A program made the position numbers and the translations under genes. 32,020 nucleotides of DNA, taken from positions 1 to 32,020 of the forward strand of contig JACOUA010000282.1 in assembly GCA_016178075.1 (NCBI GenBank), given 5' to 3'. The notes beneath the pieces are model-generated. The model was given only the letters and a program-made list of their open reading frames with translations, did no database searches and had not been told where the DNA came from. This DNA comes from Acidobacteriota bacterium. Its GTDB lineage: Bacteria; Acidobacteriota; Vicinamibacteria; Vicinamibacterales; JACQTH01. Positions 1-7,815 of this stretch are shown in pieces. Within the stretch, counting starts at the first letter, position 1. Every line of letters starts with the position of its first letter.

Positions 1-384
1 CACCTCGACACCTCCGTGCTCGTCGACGCCTTGACGGGCCCGAGACGCTCGCTGCCCCGGATTCGAGAGGCGATCGAGCAGGGAGAACGAATCGGTCTGT
101 CGGCGCTGGCGCTCTACGAATGGCTCCGAGGCGCGCGAGCCGAACCAGAACTGGCCGACCAGGAAGCGCTGTTCCCGCGACAGGAGAGTGTGCCGTTCGG
201 CGCACTTGAGGCGGCCCTCGCCGCGGACCTCTATCGCGAAGTCTCTCGGCCGCGCGGCCGGGAGATCGATCTTGCCGTGGCCGCTTGTGCCATTTTGCAC
301 GGCGCCTCCCTGTGGACGCTCAATCCCCGGGATTTCCGCGACATTCCGGGCCTGCGCCTGTTCGAGCCGCCGACCGGCCCGTGA
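1..384 (+). CDS. PIN-domain ribonuclease, VapC-like toxin (5' partial)
   Basis: The reading frame is open from the first base, so the start codon and any antitoxin gene lie upstream of the window. The first residues, HLDTSVLVDAL, are a typical PIN strand 1 with the first catalytic Asp. A mid-protein Glu (ALYEWLRG), an Asp in REIDLAVAACAILHG and the closing block WTLNPRDFRDIPGL complete the acidic metal-binding site. VapC-type PIN proteins are Mg-dependent RNases that cut RNA and are held inactive by a small antitoxin. The visible part is 127 residues, close to the family's usual 120-140, so only a few residues are missing. A VapC role is inferred from the fold; the partner cannot be seen here. 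Confidence 0.8.
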   Translation, partial: HLDTSVLVDALTGPRRSLPRIREAIEQGERIGLSALALYEWLRGARAEPELADQEALFPRQESVPFGALEAALAADLYREVSRPRGREIDLAVAACAILHGASLWTLNPRDFRDIPGLRLFEPPTGP

Positions 385-571
385 CGGAAGTCGACGCCCA
401 GCACACCACCAAAGCTCGCACGCGAGAGAACACCTCGCGGGAGGCCCGCTGGAAGTAGCGGAGCGTCGACAGTCTGTGAACGAGCTCTGTACCTCGGCCC
501 AGATGTGGGGGGAAACAGGACTTCTACAGTTGGCTCGGCCTCACGCGCTCGTTCCAGACCTTCGTGACGGG

Positions 572-599
572 AGCCGCGGCCGTTCGCGTGGCCGCGGCT
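572..599. terminator. GC-rich hairpin behind the tetrahaem cytochrome gene
   Basis: A perfect 10-bp stem (AGCCGCGGCC at 572-581 with GGCCGCGGCT at 590-599) encloses an 8-base loop. On the minus strand it begins 10 bases after the stop codon of the cytochrome gene ending at 610, so it marks the end of the long cytochrome operon. No T tract follows, so it may be a Rho-assisted terminator or a 3' end protector. The stem is nearly the same as that of the hairpin at 10047-10070. The rest of 385-609 shows nothing recognisable. Confidence 0.5.
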
Positions 600-609
600 G
601 GACGAACGC

Positions 610-1869
610 TCAGCGGCTCGCTCCGGTCGTTGGCCGAGCGGCCGATGTGTCACGCCGCGAGAGCAGAAAGGCCGTCAGGTCCGCCGCTTCGCCGCTTTCC
701 AGGCGCGGCCACGGCAGGCCGCGCTTGCGGAGCTCTTCTTCCATCTTCGCGGAGTGGTTCCACATCGCCGCGATGATCGCGATCGGATCGTCGAGCCGCG
801 GCACACCGCCAAGGTCGGGGCCGATGCCCTTGCCGGACCCGATGGAATGGCACGTGGAGCACTTGTCGACGAAGATCTGCGCGCCGCGCGCCGGCGTACC
901 GCGGACGTTCGCGTAGTTGACGAAATACAAGTAGCCGATGATGTCCGCCATCTCCTGTCCGGAGAACGTCACGCGCGGGATGCCCCGGCGCCGGAACTCG
1001 GCGGTCATGCCCTGGCTGTGGTTCCACATCAGGCCGGCGATCGACGCGACCGATCCGACCAGTTCACGGGGCCGGGTGCCCAGATCAGGTCCCCCGCGTC
1101 CGCCTTTGCCGGCGATCGCGTGACACGCGAGGCACCGCTTGTCGCTGAACAACTGACGCCCGCGCCGCGGGCTGCCCGGCTCGAAGTAGACGCGCTCCTC
1201 GCTCGACCCGCCGTTGCCCGCCTGCAAGTACGCGACGAGGTCGCCCATCTCGCGGCCGGTGAACTTCGGCCACTTCAGCCCGAGGCCTTGCATGGCGCTC
1301 GCCATTTCCGGCCCGTGGTTCCACATCGCCTGCGCCAGGAAGATCGCCGAGAAGCGGCCCCGATAGCGCCGGAGATTCGGCCCGGGCTGTTCCCAGGCGT
1401 TCCCGTTGACGCTGTGACAGTGCACGCATCCCTTGCTCGCGAACACCGCGCGGCCGGCGGATGGACTGCCCGGGCCCCCCAGCTCGGTGATGTAGTAGCG
1501 ATAGGCGGTCAGGAGCGCGATGATGTCCGCCATCTCCCCACTTGTCATCGTCGGCGGCTGGATCCGAAGGTCCTGCATCTTCTCGCGCATGGCCGGCGCG
1601 TGGTTCCAGAACGCGCCCGCCAGGTCGAGCACCGTCCCTGAAAAGAGGATCCGGCCGAGGTCCGGACCGACGCGCGGCTCACCGCCTCCGAGCGAGTGAC
1701 AGCGGACGCAGCTTTTCTGGGCGAAGAGCCGCGCGCCGGCCGTGGGGCTGTCAGGGAGCTCCACCGAGAGCAGTACCGACTTCGTCTGCGCGTGGGTCGA
1801 CGAGCCGACTGCCCCCGCGAGGATCGCCGTGAGGACGACGCCGCTCACAATTCCTGGCATCCGTTTCAT
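610..1869 (-). CDS. Tetrahaem c-type cytochrome with four tandem cytochrome c domains
   Basis: The 419-residue protein has an N-terminal export signal (hydrophobic residues about 7-22, then STHAQ) and four haem-binding CxxCH motifs at residues 54, 148, 246 and 337. Each heads a domain of about 95 residues that also has an aromatic-WNH-x3-M motif and an E-[MA]-[AG]-D-[LI] helix, so the gene looks like a fourfold duplication of a monohaem domain. It should be a periplasmic electron carrier. The ATG at 1869 is preferred over an upstream in-frame start because TAGGAGAA stands just before it and the longer version would place an Arg run ahead of the signal. It follows the NrfD gene by 10 bases and is the last gene of the operon, suggesting that it takes electrons from the NrfD complex. 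Confidence 0.88.
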   Translation of the reverse strand: MKRMPGIVSGVVLTAILAGAVGSSTHAQTKSVLLSVELPDSPTAGARLFAQKSCVRCHSLGGGEPRVGPDLGRILFSGTVLDLAGAFWNHAPAMREKMQDLRIQPPTMTSGEMADIIALLTAYRYYITELGGPGSPSAGRAVFASKGCVHCHSVNGNAWEQPGPNLRRYRGRFSAIFLAQAMWNHGPEMASAMQGLGLKWPKFTGREMGDLVAYLQAGNGGSSEERVYFEPGSPRRGRQLFSDKRCLACHAIAGKGGRGGPDLGTRPRELVGSVASIAGLMWNHSQGMTAEFRRRGIPRVTFSGQEMADIIGYLYFVNYANVRGTPARGAQIFVDKCSTCHSIGSGKGIGPDLGGVPRLDDPIAIIAAMWNHSAKMEEELRKRGLPWPRLESGEAADLTAFLLSRRDTSAARPTTGASR

Positions 1870-1879
1870 CGCTGTTCTC

Positions 1880-3154
1880 CTACGCCGCCGCCGCCGGCAC
1901 GGCATCGGTCCCCTCCTGTTCCCAGATCGACACGATCGGGAACAGCTTCGTGAACCCCATGTAAAGCAGCGCGAACGCCGCGAAGCATCCTGCCATCAGC
2001 GACCATTCGACCCAGCTCGGGATGTAGACGAAGGTGTGAATGGGCGCGCGCGGATGCGAGAGCGACGGCACCACAATCGTGAACCGCTCGAGCCACATGC
2101 CGATGTTCACAGAGATCGAGGCGACGAGTGTGCCGGTGACGGTTCGTGTTCGGGGGTTCGCGAGGATCGTGAACGGCACGATGAAACAGGCGACGACCAT
2201 CGCCCAGAAATACGGCGCGAACGGGCCGGTCATCTTCGACGTGAAGACAGCCAGCTCGGTCGGTTCCTGTCCGTACCAGGTGGTGAGGTACTCGGCAAAG
2301 GTGAAGTAGAACCAGAGGCAGCACATGACGAGCAGCAGGATGCCCAGATTGTTGAAGTGGATCGGCCGGAGGTACGCCTCGAGCCCGTAGACCCTCCTGA
2401 TGATCACCATGGCGGTGATGATGGCGGCAATCCCCGAGAAGATGGCGCCGACGACGAAGTAGGGGCCGAAGATTGTCGAATGCCACATCGGCTGGATGGT
2501 CATGCCGAAGACCCAGGACACGACGGTGTGGACCGAGACCGCCACCGGGATCACGAGAATCGCCATCACTGAAATGGCCCGCTCGAGCCGCGCCCATTGC
2601 CGCGGCGCGCCGGTCCATCCGACGGCCAGGCGTGTGTAGAGACGCCGGCGCCATCCGGTGGTCCGCTCGCGAAGTATGGCGATGTCGGGAATGAGCGGCA
2701 GGTAGAGATAGATCGAGCTCGCCGTCAGATAGACGCTGATGCTCGCCACGTCCCAAAGCAGCGGCGAGCGAAAATGCGGATGCTTGATCACGTTGAGCGC
2801 CCTGTCAGGCCGTCCGAGATCAAACAGCACATTGCCCACGCCGAAGAACAACACCAGGACCGTGATGACTTCGGCCATCCGCGTGATCGGCCGGCGCCAC
2901 TCGGCATGCACGATCCGGAGGATGGCCGAGATGAGCGTGCCGGCATGCGACACGCCGATGAAGAACACGAAGTTGGTGATGTACAGCCCCCAGTAGATCG
3001 GCCGCCCGAGGCCCGTGACGCCCAGGCCGTGCGTGAGCTGCCACACCCAGGCGAACACGGCCCAGACGACGATCGCCCCGAGGGCGGCGGCCCATCGCCT
3101 GAAGCTCGGGCCGGCCTGCAGGATCGGCGCGACGATCGCCTCGTGCTCGGACAT
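1880..3154 (-). CDS. NrfD/PsrC-family integral membrane quinone-binding subunit (ActC/QrcD-like)
   Basis: This is a 424-residue, strongly hydrophobic protein with about nine or ten membrane helices. Segments such as RPIYWGLYITNFVFFIGVSH and the FNNLGILLLVMCCLWFYFTFAEYLTTWYGQEP region are typical of NrfD/PsrC proteins and of ActC in alternative complex III. These subunits oxidise or reduce quinol at the membrane and exchange electrons with an iron-sulfur partner. The gene starts 3 bases after the ferredoxin stop, and its ribosome site (AAGGAGAG) lies inside the ferredoxin 3' end, so the two are translationally coupled. The neighbours (ferredoxin, Mo-oxidoreductase-like protein, pentahaem cytochrome) match the Act and Qrc complexes. 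The direction of electron flow cannot be read from the sequence. Confidence 0.9.
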   Translation of the reverse strand: MSEHEAIVAPILQAGPSFRRWAAALGAIVVWAVFAWVWQLTHGLGVTGLGRPIYWGLYITNFVFFIGVSHAGTLISAILRIVHAEWRRPITRMAEVITVLVLFFGVGNVLFDLGRPDRALNVIKHPHFRSPLLWDVASISVYLTASSIYLYLPLIPDIAILRERTTGWRRRLYTRLAVGWTGAPRQWARLERAISVMAILVIPVAVSVHTVVSWVFGMTIQPMWHSTIFGPYFVVGAIFSGIAAIITAMVIIRRVYGLEAYLRPIHFNNLGILLLVMCCLWFYFTFAEYLTTWYGQEPTELAVFTSKMTGPFAPYFWAMVVACFIVPFTILANPRTRTVTGTLVASISVNIGMWLERFTIVVPSLSHPRAPIHTFVYIPSWVEWSLMAGCFAAFALLYMGFTKLFPIVSIWEQEGTDAVPAAAA

Positions 3155-3157
3155 CGA

Positions 3158-3835
3158 TCACTCTCCTTCGCGAAGGTAGATCACCTTCGGCTTCGTCCCG
3201 AGCTCTTCCATCAGGCGGAACGCCCGCGGGTTGTTCGCAAGCGCGGCCACGGCGCCGTGCGGATCGTCGAGGTCGCCGAACGTCATCGCTTCGGCGGGGC
3301 AGGTCTGGACGCAGGCCGGCACGTAATCGTCGGGCGCGAGGTCGCGCCCTTCGTCTCGCGCGCGCTCGCGCGCGAGCATCAGCCGATGGTGGCAGAAGGT
3401 GCACTTCTCGACGATGCCCTTGGGACGGAGCGATACGTCCGGGTTCCGCATCTCGGCCATCGCGCCGGGCCACTCGGGCGAGGACCAGTTGAAGACCTTC
3501 ACGCTGTACGGGCACGCGTTCGTGCAGTAACGACAGCCAATGCACCGTGGATACACTTGCGCCACGATGCCCTCGGGGCTCAGATACGTCGCGCTGGTCG
3601 GACACACATCCGTACACGGCGGACGGTCGCAGTGCTGGCACATCAACGGCAACGCGGACGGCCCGACACGTCCCGGCGTTTCCGCGGGCACCAGGTGGAT
3701 CCACGTCAGCAGCCGCCCGTGCGTGGCTTCCGCGGGCGTCGAAAACGGCACGTTGTTCTCGTGCTTACAGGCGACCACGCAGGCCTGGCAGCCGGTGCAG
3801 CGATCGAGGTCGATGACGAGTCCCCAGCGTGGCAT
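3158..3835 (-). CDS. Ferredoxin-like subunit with four [4Fe-4S] clusters (PsrB/QrcC/ActB2 type)
   Basis: The 225-residue protein has the Cys pattern of the DmsB/PsrB/NrfC family: CTGCQACVVAC near residue 16, CQHC-x3-PC-x3-CP, CIGCRYCTNACP, and CTFC paired with a later CVQTCP. That is enough ligands for four [4Fe-4S] clusters. It should wire the Mo-oxidoreductase-like subunit to the NrfD subunit. In alternative complex III the equivalent module is fused to the ActB subunit; here it is a separate gene as in Qrc or polysulfide reductase. It has no signal peptide of its own; such subunits usually ride out with the Tat-exported partner, which is encoded just upstream. A 144-base gap with two hairpins separates it from that partner. 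Confidence 0.9.
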   Translation of the reverse strand: MPRWGLVIDLDRCTGCQACVVACKHENNVPFSTPAEATHGRLLTWIHLVPAETPGRVGPSALPLMCQHCDRPPCTDVCPTSATYLSPEGIVAQVYPRCIGCRYCTNACPYSVKVFNWSSPEWPGAMAEMRNPDVSLRPKGIVEKCTFCHHRLMLARERARDEGRDLAPDDYVPACVQTCPAEAMTFGDLDDPHGAVAALANNPRAFRLMEELGTKPKVIYLREGE

Positions 3836-3913
3836 GACGGTTCTCTCTTCTAATGCGCGTGGGGCTCCTCACGCGTTCTACGCGCTGCGCGCGACGGCGC
3901 GACGGTCTACCAC

Positions 3914-3976
3914 CCCAACGCGGCTGCCCGTTGGGACCCCGGCCCTTGGCCTTGCTGCGGCGCGTCGCGCCGCAGC
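3914..3976. terminator. Two hairpins between the Mo-oxidoreductase-like and ferredoxin genes
   Basis: The nearly perfect palindrome GCTGCGGCGCG/CGCGCCGCAGC (arms 3954-3964 and 3966-3976) begins 3 bases after the stop of the gene ending at 3980. A second, weaker hairpin has 7-bp arms at 3914-3920 and 3929-3935. The remaining genes of the operon follow in the same direction, so full termination is unlikely. An attenuating or RNA-stabilising role is inferred. Confidence 0.45.
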
Positions 3977-3979
3977 CGC

Positions 3980-6193
3980 CTACGCACGCGCTACGACGAC
4001 CAGACAGGGTCCGGCCGGATCGGCAAGCGCCACTAGACTCCGGGCGTCGCCTTCGATGACCCGCGCCCATCGTCCCGCACCAGGGACCGACGGCACGGAC
4101 GCGACCGCGACGACGTCGGACAACATCCCCTCGACCAGCACGGCCATGGCTTCGATGGTCGCTACACGCGAGGTGATTCGAATGCGATGTCCGGACTCGA
4201 TGCCGAGACGGGCGGCGGTCTCGGGGTGCAGCTCCGCCCATGGTTGCCACGGCGCAGCATCGGGCTGGCCCAGAAGCTCGTAGATCACTGGCTGATTCGG
4301 GTTGCCCGCGAGGCTGACCACCGCGGGCGTGAACGTGACGAGCCGAAGGGTGGCGCCCTTGCCGAAGCCATCGCGGCCGGCGCCATCCACCGGCTTGATC
4401 TCAATCTTCGCGGGGGGGACGGCTGGAATCGCGACCGGCAGCGCGAAGCGCAGGCCACGACGTTCCCGCAGGCTCTGCTCGATCTGACCGGCCTGGAAGT
4501 ACGGGTCGATCCAGCCGCCGGCCTGCAGGATCCGGTTCGTGAAATCCTCGCGCGACTCGGCGGCGGGGGCCCACCAGCCGCCTCTCTCCAGTTGCTCGAG
4601 CCACTCGGTCTCGTACACCACGCTGTACGGTCCGCCTCGGCGAAGGCGCCACAGTCGATCGATCTCGCCGCGTGCGATGCGTTCGGTCGAGATCGGCTCG
4701 TCGGTGGCCTGCTCAGGCGCGCCGATTCTCCGCGCGATCGATGCAACGAGTGACAGGCGATCGGCGGTGTCGAGCCGGGGCTTTACGGCCGGCATCGCGA
4801 TGCTGCGCGTTTCCGCGGCAACCGCCGGCGCCGGCACGGCGCAGTGCCAACTTTCGAGCGGCGTGTGGGTCGGCAGCAGCAGATCCGCGAACGCGGCGGT
4901 TTCATCCAGATAGGGGGAGAGGCTCACGACGAAGCGCGCGCCCTCGAGCAGGCGCCCGAGATCCGGCGAGGCCGACAGGGTGCGGAACGGGGAAGGATCC
5001 GCGAGCGCCACCACCCGGGGCTTCAGATCGCCGAGCGCCTCCAAAGGTTCGTCCTCGACGCCGCGCCGGTCGATCGACGCCGGTGCGACGAAGACTCCGC
5101 CCGGCCGATCGAAAGCGCCGATCAACGCGTTGAGCGTGAAGACGGCATCGATCAGGCTGTTGTTCGCATCGGCAGCGACGACCACGACGGGACGCGGGCT
5201 GTCCGCGAGGTCGCGCCCCAAGCGCAGGATGGTGACGACGGGAATGCCGGTCGCCGCCGCGACTTGGTCTGGGGTGTAGTGCGGGATCACGTCGCGCTGG
5301 AATTCGCGGAGGTTGCCGCCAAACTCGTCGAGGAGTCCCCGCTGCACGCGGTCTTCGCGCAGCAGCACCGAGGCGATCCCGTACGCCAGGAGCGCCTGAT
5401 GTTCGGGCAGCACGGACAGCCACTCGTCGGCCTTCCTCGCCGTGGCCGATCGCCTCGCATCGATCTGCACGAGCCGGCCGCGTTGTCGCGATGGTCCGCG
5501 ACGGAATCGGCCAAACGCGCGCTGCGCCCACACCGGCGACAGCCACGTTTCGACAATCGGGGCGCCGAACGACAGGACGTGGCTTGCGCGCTCGAGATCG
5601 AACATCGGATCGCCGTTCACGCCGGTGAGCGCCTCGAAGCGCGGGCGGAGGCGAGTGGCCGTGTCGATCGGCGTGCGGAATGTCCGGGCGCCGATCGCGC
5701 GCCAGGCGTCCGACCATGCGTCGGCGGGCGGACCGTCTTCGTCGACGGCCAGCGCGACGAGGCCCGGGCGGCCCGCGGAGACCGATTCGCGGATCTGAGC
5801 CGTCACGAGGTCGAGGGCCTTGGGCCACGGGATCGGTTCCCAGCGTCCTGCACCGCGTTCGCCGACTCGTCTCGCCGGGCCGATCAGGCGATCGGGATCG
5901 AAGTAGGACTCGAGTGACGCCTGACCCTTCGCGCACAGACGGCCGCGGCCAATCGGGCAGAGCGGGCTGCCCTCGAGCTTGACGGGGACACCGCCGATCA
6001 TTCGGGCGCGCAACCCGCAGCTGGCCGGACATTCACGGCAAACGCTCGTCGCCCACACCTCTGATCCGGACGCGTGCACAACAGCCGGTGTGGTGGAGGC
6101 GAGCCACTGTCGTCCGAGCTGTCCCAGTGTCACGCCGGTCAGGGCGGCGCCGCTGTACGACAAGAACTCACGCCTGGTGACGGGTTCAGGCAT
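3980..6193 (-). CDS. Tat-exported molybdopterin-oxidoreductase-like subunit without visible Mo ligand (ActB1/QrcB-like)
   Basis: The 737-residue protein opens with a twin-arginine signal (TRREFL at residues 6-11). A [4Fe-4S] site follows: Cys52, Cys55, Cys59 and Cys87, the last in GRGRLCAKGQ. The body has the domain order of the DMSO-reductase superfamily, with FDLERASHVLSFGAPIVETW around 198-217 and a C-terminal molydopterin-dinucleotide-binding-like domain. The catalytic Cys/SeCys expected upstream of the FGA block is absent: there is no Cys from residue 88 to beyond 220. ActB1 of alternative complex III and QrcB likewise lack the cofactor and act as structural or electron-relay subunits, and the neighbours support that assignment. 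The ATG at 6193 overlaps the previous stop as TGATG, so it is chosen over a GTG 12 bases upstream. An active enzyme with an unusual ligand is not excluded. Confidence 0.85.
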   Translation of the reverse strand: MPEPVTRREFLSYSGAALTGVTLGQLGRQWLASTTPAVVHASGSEVWATSVCRECPASCGLRARMIGGVPVKLEGSPLCPIGRGRLCAKGQASLESYFDPDRLIGPARRVGERGAGRWEPIPWPKALDLVTAQIRESVSAGRPGLVALAVDEDGPPADAWSDAWRAIGARTFRTPIDTATRLRPRFEALTGVNGDPMFDLERASHVLSFGAPIVETWLSPVWAQRAFGRFRRGPSRQRGRLVQIDARRSATARKADEWLSVLPEHQALLAYGIASVLLREDRVQRGLLDEFGGNLREFQRDVIPHYTPDQVAAATGIPVVTILRLGRDLADSPRPVVVVAADANNSLIDAVFTLNALIGAFDRPGGVFVAPASIDRRGVEDEPLEALGDLKPRVVALADPSPFRTLSASPDLGRLLEGARFVVSLSPYLDETAAFADLLLPTHTPLESWHCAVPAPAVAAETRSIAMPAVKPRLDTADRLSLVASIARRIGAPEQATDEPISTERIARGEIDRLWRLRRGGPYSVVYETEWLEQLERGGWWAPAAESREDFTNRILQAGGWIDPYFQAGQIEQSLRERRGLRFALPVAIPAVPPAKIEIKPVDGAGRDGFGKGATLRLVTFTPAVVSLAGNPNQPVIYELLGQPDAAPWQPWAELHPETAARLGIESGHRIRITSRVATIEAMAVLVEGMLSDVVAVASVPSVPGAGRWARVIEGDARSLVALADPAGPCLVVVARA

Positions 6194-6720
6194 CAGCGAT
6201 GACACGCCACGCAGTCTTCCGTGGCGCCCTCAGTCTTGTGGCACGAGAGGCAGGCGTTCATGTCGAGACGCACCGGCGCGGAAGTGAGCGCGTCCCGCCG
6301 TGCGCGCATGTCGCCGTGACACGACGCGCAATCGAGCTTCGCGGACGTGACGTGCCGGCGGTGGGAGAACATCACGTGGTCCGGCAGCCGTGTGACCCGG
6401 ACCCACGCCGGGCGCGCTCTGCGCGCCAGCTCGTCCCATGTCGGTTTTTGGCCGTCCGACCCGGGGAGCGCCGGCCCCGCGCTCAGCACGACCTCCACTG
6501 GGCGAGGCGGCGTTGCGTGACAGTTCAGGCACGCGGCCACTTCCGGAATCCCAGCGCGGGCCGAGCGCTCGGCGCCGCGATGGCACGCGACGCAGGTCAC
6601 TTCGGTGTGCTTCGCGTGATCGAACGGGATCGGTTGATCGACTGCGGCCGGCGGGAGCAGGACCACCCAAATCGCCGCTGAGATCGCCGCGACCGCCGTC
6701 AGAAGAAGCGCGCGCGCCAT
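6193..6720 (-). CDS. Pentahaem class III-like cytochrome c (ActA/QrcA-like)
   Basis: The 175-residue protein has an N-terminal hydrophobic segment (about residues 4-22) serving as anchor or signal and five CxxCH motifs at 43, 64, 131, 157 and 170. Extra His residues in FDHAKH and MFSHRRH are likely second axial ligands, as in cytochrome c7/c3. ActA of alternative complex III is also pentahaem, whereas QrcA, as I recall it, carries six haems, which favours the Act comparison. It should take electrons from the iron-sulfur arm of the complex on the periplasmic side. GGAG stands about 5 bases before the ATG. Its stop overlaps the start of the Mo-oxidoreductase-like gene, indicating coupled translation and a shared complex. 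Confidence 0.87.
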   Translation of the reverse strand: MARALLLTAVAAISAAIWVVLLPPAAVDQPIPFDHAKHTEVTCVACHRGAERSARAGIPEVAACLNCHATPPRPVEVVLSAGPALPGSDGQKPTWDELARRARPAWVRVTRLPDHVMFSHRRHVTSAKLDCASCHGDMRARRDALTSAPVRLDMNACLSCHKTEGATEDCVACHR

Positions 6721-6734
6721 AGGGCTCCAGACAT

Positions 6735-6756
6735 GGGCCGACCCGAAGGTCGGCCC
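6735..6756 (-). other. Perfect hairpin with a UUCG tetraloop just behind a cytochrome stop codon
   Basis: On the transcribed (minus) strand the sequence reads GGGCCGACC, TTCG, GGTCGGCCC: a 9-bp perfect stem closed by a C(UUCG)G tetraloop, one of the most stable RNA caps known. It abuts the stop codon of the upstream monohaem cytochrome (6756-6758) and lies 15 bases before the pentahaem start. With no T tract and five further co-directional genes, it is more likely an RNA-processing or stability element than a terminator. Confidence 0.65.
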
Positions 6757-7151
6757 TACTTAGCATTGGTCTCGGCCAGTTTCTTGTCGTAGAGCGCCCT
6801 CTTGCGAATCTTCGAGTCATAGGTCACGAACTCGAAGATCTGCTTGCCCTCGTCCGGCGTGATGAAGGATCCGGCTTTCCGCATCATCCGCTTGACGTAG
6901 CGCTCCCACTCGTCGTCGACCGCGAACTCGCAGTTGATGGCGCGCGCCAGCGTGTGGCACTTCGCGCATTTCGTCGCAAACTGCTTGTAGGCTTTCTGCA
7001 TCTCGGCCGGATACTTCGAGACATTGATCTTGTCGGGCCCCTTGTCGTAGGTAAGGATACGGGGATCGATCGGCTCATCCTGTGCGACCACGATCACGGT
7101 GCCGGCGAGGGCTGCGACCGCAAGTGCGAGTATCACGATCTGTTTGTTCAT
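6756..7151 (-). CDS. Small monohaem c-type cytochrome
   Basis: The 131-residue protein has a clear signal peptide (MNKQIVILALAVAALAG, cleaved near VVAQ) and one haem site, CAKCH, at about residues 62-66. The conserved-looking tail WERYVKRMMRKAGSFITPDEGKQIFEF resembles small cytochromes in other multihaem clusters and contains two candidate Met ligands. It should be a soluble periplasmic shuttle between the NrfD complex and the outer-membrane conduit. The start is firm: AGGAGG lies 5 bases before the ATG. It is the second gene of the operon beginning at 7680. The substrate redox partner cannot be named from sequence. Confidence 0.82.
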   Translation of the reverse strand: MNKQIVILALAVAALAGTVIVVAQDEPIDPRILTYDKGPDKINVSKYPAEMQKAYKQFATKCAKCHTLARAINCEFAVDDEWERYVKRMMRKAGSFITPDEGKQIFEFVTYDSKIRKRALYDKKLAETNAK

Positions 7152-7230
7152 ACGATCCTCCTGGTCGTGCCGTCGCGAGCGCTCACCAGATCTCGAGCCG
7201 TCCGTCGACGTGTGGTTTCCTCACAGTGGC

Positions 7231-7680
7231 TCAGCGCCATTTCTCACCCGCTGACTTTGGATACAGGCTTTTCAGGTACTGCACGAGGTCATCGACCTCG
7301 CGATCCGTCATCTGGGCCCGCCAGCCGGGCATTCGGTAGGGAGGACGAGGTCCCTTCGCGTCCGCCTTCCCGACCGTTGGCGTGCCGTCGAGCAGGCGCT
7401 GGCGAAGCTCCCGGTCCGTGTATCCCTCGGCCACATAGATAACAGCCGGCACCTTGCCGTCCGTTTCAGCGTTTTGGTTTGGAAATCCCCCCTTGCCGTC
7501 GACGCCGTGACATGTGGCGCAGCCGTAGCGTCGGTACACCAGCCGGCCGCGCTCGACGGCGTTCGACGGGGCGTCGCCGGCGGTGAGACGCACGCCGTTC
7601 GGCAGGGGCGGCGTTTGGATCCGGGCGACCACGACCCCGACCCCTGCAACGAGCAGTACGACTACGAGCGCACGCTTCAT
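7231..7680 (-). CDS. Monohaem cytochrome c, first gene of the redox operon
   Basis: The 149-residue protein begins with a signal/anchor (MKRALVVVLLVAGVGVVVA) and has one CxxCH site (CATCHGVDGKGG) in a class I cytochrome c domain. A likely distal Met lies in PYRMPGWRAQM, and the domain ends in the usual DLVQYLKSLYP helix. It may remain membrane-anchored, as no strong cleavage site is evident. Longer in-frame versions would put a charged stretch ahead of the signal, so the ATG at 7680 is chosen although it has no Shine-Dalgarno sequence. The predicted promoter at 7687-7740 places transcription start at or next to this ATG, which would make the mRNA leaderless. Confidence 0.8.
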   Translation of the reverse strand: MKRALVVVLLVAGVGVVVARIQTPPLPNGVRLTAGDAPSNAVERGRLVYRRYGCATCHGVDGKGGFPNQNAETDGKVPAVIYVAEGYTDRELRQRLLDGTPTVGKADAKGPRPPYRMPGWRAQMTDREVDDLVQYLKSLYPKSAGEKWR

Positions 7681-7686
7681 AACCGC

Positions 7687-7740
7687 ATGATGCAAGTCGT
7701 GGATGACGGGCGGATGAACTTCCGGTGAAAACCCGTTCAT
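7687..7740 (-). promoter_or_regulatory. Predicted regulated promoter: three 11-bp direct repeats plus -10
   Basis: On the plus strand ATGAC (7703), ATGAA (7714) and GTGAA (7725) recur at exactly 11 bp, followed by TTCAT at 7736. Ten bases from the nearest repeat, on the minus strand, is CATCAT (7692-7687), a 4/6 match to the -10 consensus. The layout is identical, base for base in spacing, to 11179-11232. One-turn direct repeats overlapping the -35 region are characteristic of OmpR/PhoB-family activators, and such a regulator is encoded at 12656-13342. Confidence 0.6.
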
Positions 7741-7815
7741 TTTCCGGCCGCCGGGCAGCCGGCCCCACTGCCGTCAGGCCACGCCGACGTGCCGGCAGGC
7801 TGAGATGAATGAGGC

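Noticed and set aside
231-653. Minus-strand frame over the PIN gene end and the following gap
   Set aside because: It overlaps a real PIN gene and the 3' hairpin, and shows no conserved pattern.
754-1641. Long open frame on the plus strand opposite the tetrahaem cytochrome gene
   Set aside because: It has no recognisable motif and mirrors a gene with four haem motifs, a signal peptide and a ribosome site; long antisense frames are expected at this GC content.
4844-5917. Plus-strand open frame of 357 codons opposite the Mo-oxidoreductase-like gene
   Set aside because: Arg/Asp/Gly-rich low-information translation without motifs, while the minus strand encodes a coherent family protein.
3980-6193. 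Catalytic DMSO, tetrathionate or polysulfide reductase
   Set aside because: No Cys or SeCys at the Mo-ligand position, and the pentahaem neighbour fits an Act/Qrc complex better; kept only as a minor alternative.
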